6,455 bases of DNA from Thermoplasmata archaeon (lineage in GTDB: Archaea > Thermoplasmatota > Thermoplasmata > Lutacidiplasmatales > UBA184). Position 1 is the first letter of the stretch. Each line of letters opens with the position of its first letter. Shown piece after piece: positions 5,362 through 6,455 of this stretch. The stretch is from assembly GCA_030039825.1 (NCBI GenBank), contig JASHUV010000002.1, positions 1 through 6,455 of the forward strand, given 5' to 3'. The position numbers and the translations under genes are program-made. The notes below the pieces were generated by a model. It was given only the letters and a program-made list of their open reading frames with translations. It searched no databases and was not told the DNA's origin.

Positions 5362-6363
5362 TCACGCCGCCGTGGCTCGCTCGACCCGGTCGAGGACCCG
5401 GAGCGCTCGGAGGGTGACCATCTTGCTCGGTCGCCCGGGCGTCTCCCACCCGACCGGGGTCGGGGCCCGCTTCGGATGCCGACGGAACCATTCGGCCATC
5501 GGTCCCTCGACGTCCGGATGCCACGGGCCGAGGCGCCACCGCCCGTCGGGGCCGCGGGTCCGGCGGAGGTGCTCGAGCGCCGTCGCGAGCCGGGGGTCGC
5601 CCGCGTGCCCGAGCGACGTCAGGAGGTCGAGGCCGACGAGGAGGTCGTAGTAGTAGTGGACCGGGTAGTGGAAGCGGAACCACGGGGCGTAGCGAGCGCC
5701 CTGCCGGTGGAGCTCGCGCTCGAGGAAGAACTCCGCGGCCCGCTCGACGGCCGTGGCCATCTCCGGGGTCCAGAGCGGCCGGGGGTACGCCGCGAAGGCG
5801 CCGAGCCCCTCCCACGAATCGAGGTTCCGGCCGTGGCCGAAGCAGGACCATCCGCCCTTGGGATCGGCGGTCGCCACGAGCCAATCGACGCTCGCCCGCA
5901 CCCGGGCGTCGTCGGCGTACCCGAACTGGCACAGGGCGCGGACCATGTTCCCCACGAGGCAGTGATGCCCGGTGCCGGTGGCGCTCCCTCCGACGCCCCC
6001 GCCCCGGAGCGGGAAGGCCCGCATCCACCGCTCGCAGGAGCGCTCGATCCCCGCCTGGTCGCGGGTGAGGCCGAGGTCGGCGAGGACGATCATCGGCCAG
6101 GTCGTCGCGAGGTACTTCGGCCGGTAGAGGTCCTGGCCGCCGGCCCAGGTCCCGTCGGCCGCCCGGGCGGCGAGGATGTCCGCGGCCCAGCCCCGGGTGG
6201 GGATCGCCGCGTGCGCCGCCCGGAGCTCCGGATCGCGCGCCGGTCGACGCTCGAGGTCCCGGAGCGCGAGGTAGCGGACCGCGGGCTCCTCCTCCTCGAG
6301 GAGCCAGGCGAGGACGCTCGCGGAGGCCGACCGCCCCCTCCCCCCGCGGGTCCTAGCGGGCAT
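5362..6363 (-). CDS. Alpha/alpha-toroid (prenyltransferase/terpene-cyclase-like) protein, function unknown
   Basis: The 333 residues look like the helical toroid fold shared by prenyltransferases and squalene cyclases. Signs are an N-terminal HEAT-like helix, PAVRYLALRDLERRP (27-41), and repeated G-x-W turns: DGTWAG (70-75), GGWSCFGH (170-177) and DGRW near the end. Between them are helices such as YRPKYLATTWPMIVLADLGL (80-99) and a Cys/His cluster around GHHCLVGNMVRALCQFGY (132-149). The DxDD motif of squalene-hopene cyclase is absent, so cyclase activity is unlikely. The His/Cys residues (H133, H134, C135, C145, C174, H177) might bind metal, but this is a guess. Similar proteins in actinobacteria and archaea carry only vague or misleading names. 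The ATG overlaps the stop of the upstream partial gene by 11 bases, suggesting translational coupling. It ends 21 bases from the convergent tRNA gene. The fold call is moderately secure; the function is unknown. Confidence 0.85.
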   Translation of the reverse strand: MPARTRGGRGRSASASVLAWLLEEEEPAVRYLALRDLERRPARDPELRAAHAAIPTRGWAADILAARAADGTWAGGQDLYRPKYLATTWPMIVLADLGLTRDQAGIERSCERWMRAFPLRGGGVGGSATGTGHHCLVGNMVRALCQFGYADDARVRASVDWLVATADPKGGWSCFGHGRNLDSWEGLGAFAAYPRPLWTPEMATAVERAAEFFLERELHRQGARYAPWFRFHYPVHYYYDLLVGLDLLTSLGHAGDPRLATALEHLRRTRGPDGRWRLGPWHPDVEGPMAEWFRRHPKRAPTPVGWETPGRPSKMVTLRALRVLDRVERATAA

Positions 6364-6455
6364 GGGGCCGGTGCGGGAGGGCCGGGTCCCGCAGCGCGTC
6401 CACGGGCTCGGTGAGGAGACGCTCCCAGCGCGTCCGCGTTCCCGCCGTGCTCCGG
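6353..6455 (-). CDS. C-terminal end of an unidentified gene (cut by right edge)
   Basis: A minus-strand frame enters from the right edge and runs 33 codons to a TAG at 6355-6353. Its translation ends in WERLLTEPVDALRDPALPHR plus four more residues, and nearly every codon ends in G or C, as in the real genes here. The stop lies inside the start of the 333-residue gene (ATG...TAG overlap of 11 bases), a normal arrangement in a tightly packed operon. The fragment is too short to assign a family, and with GC this high an open frame of this length can also occur by chance. Confidence 0.5.
   Translation of the reverse strand, partial: RSTAGTRTRWERLLTEPVDALRDPALPHRPHAR

Noticed and set aside
4840..6414. 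A 524-codon plus-strand open frame
   Set aside because: It runs through the aldolase gene out of frame, straight across the tRNA-Leu, and then antisense to the toroid-fold gene. No coherent domain appears.

Overview
The window is a gene-dense stretch of very GC-rich DNA (roughly 70% by eye), almost certainly archaeal. The reasons are a TruA with the archaeal-style SRTDRGVSA catalytic box, a class II (long variable arm) tRNA-Leu with no encoded CCA, an Lrp/AsnC regulator divergent from a type I glutamine synthetase, and AT-rich TATA-like elements about 25 bases ahead of several start codons with no Shine-Dalgarno between, as expected for leaderless archaeal mRNAs. The proteins are not acid-rich in the way haloarchaeal proteins are. 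A high-GC member of the Thermoplasmatota is my best guess, but the lineage is an inference.

Layout. Reading down the minus strand from about 3850 to the left edge are glnA (glutamine synthetase), an unrecognised 215-residue helical protein, a 318-residue membrane-anchored exported protein with a tandem-repeated domain, and truA (cut by the left edge, GTG start). The gaps are 14 to 44 bases, so they could share transcripts, although two of the genes also carry TATA-like elements of their own. On the plus strand, diverging from glnA, are an Lrp/AsnC regulator, then 25 bases later a LsrF-type class I aldolase/thiolase, then a tRNA-Leu(CAG) with its own TATA box. Convergent to these from the right edge, on the minus strand, is a 333-residue protein of the alpha/alpha-toroid (prenyltransferase/terpene cyclase-like) kind. 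It overlaps by 11 bases the end of another gene cut by the right edge.

How the parts fit. The 60-120 base region between glnA and the regulator is the most informative regulatory DNA. It holds a perfectly palindromic TATA box (CATATATG) that can face both ways, directly abutting a perfect 7-7-7 inverted repeat (GATGAAT N7 ATTCATC), with further TTCAT/ATGAA half-sites towards the regulator. This suggests the Lrp protein controls its own gene and glnA from one shared switch. The glutamine synthetase keeps most catalytic residues but departs from the family in two usually invariant motifs. I see no CRISPR array, insertion sequence, phage gene or defence system, and no clear candidate for a wholly new multi-gene system. 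The best leads are the shared lrp/glnA switch, the LsrF-like enzyme beside it, and the three proteins of unknown function.
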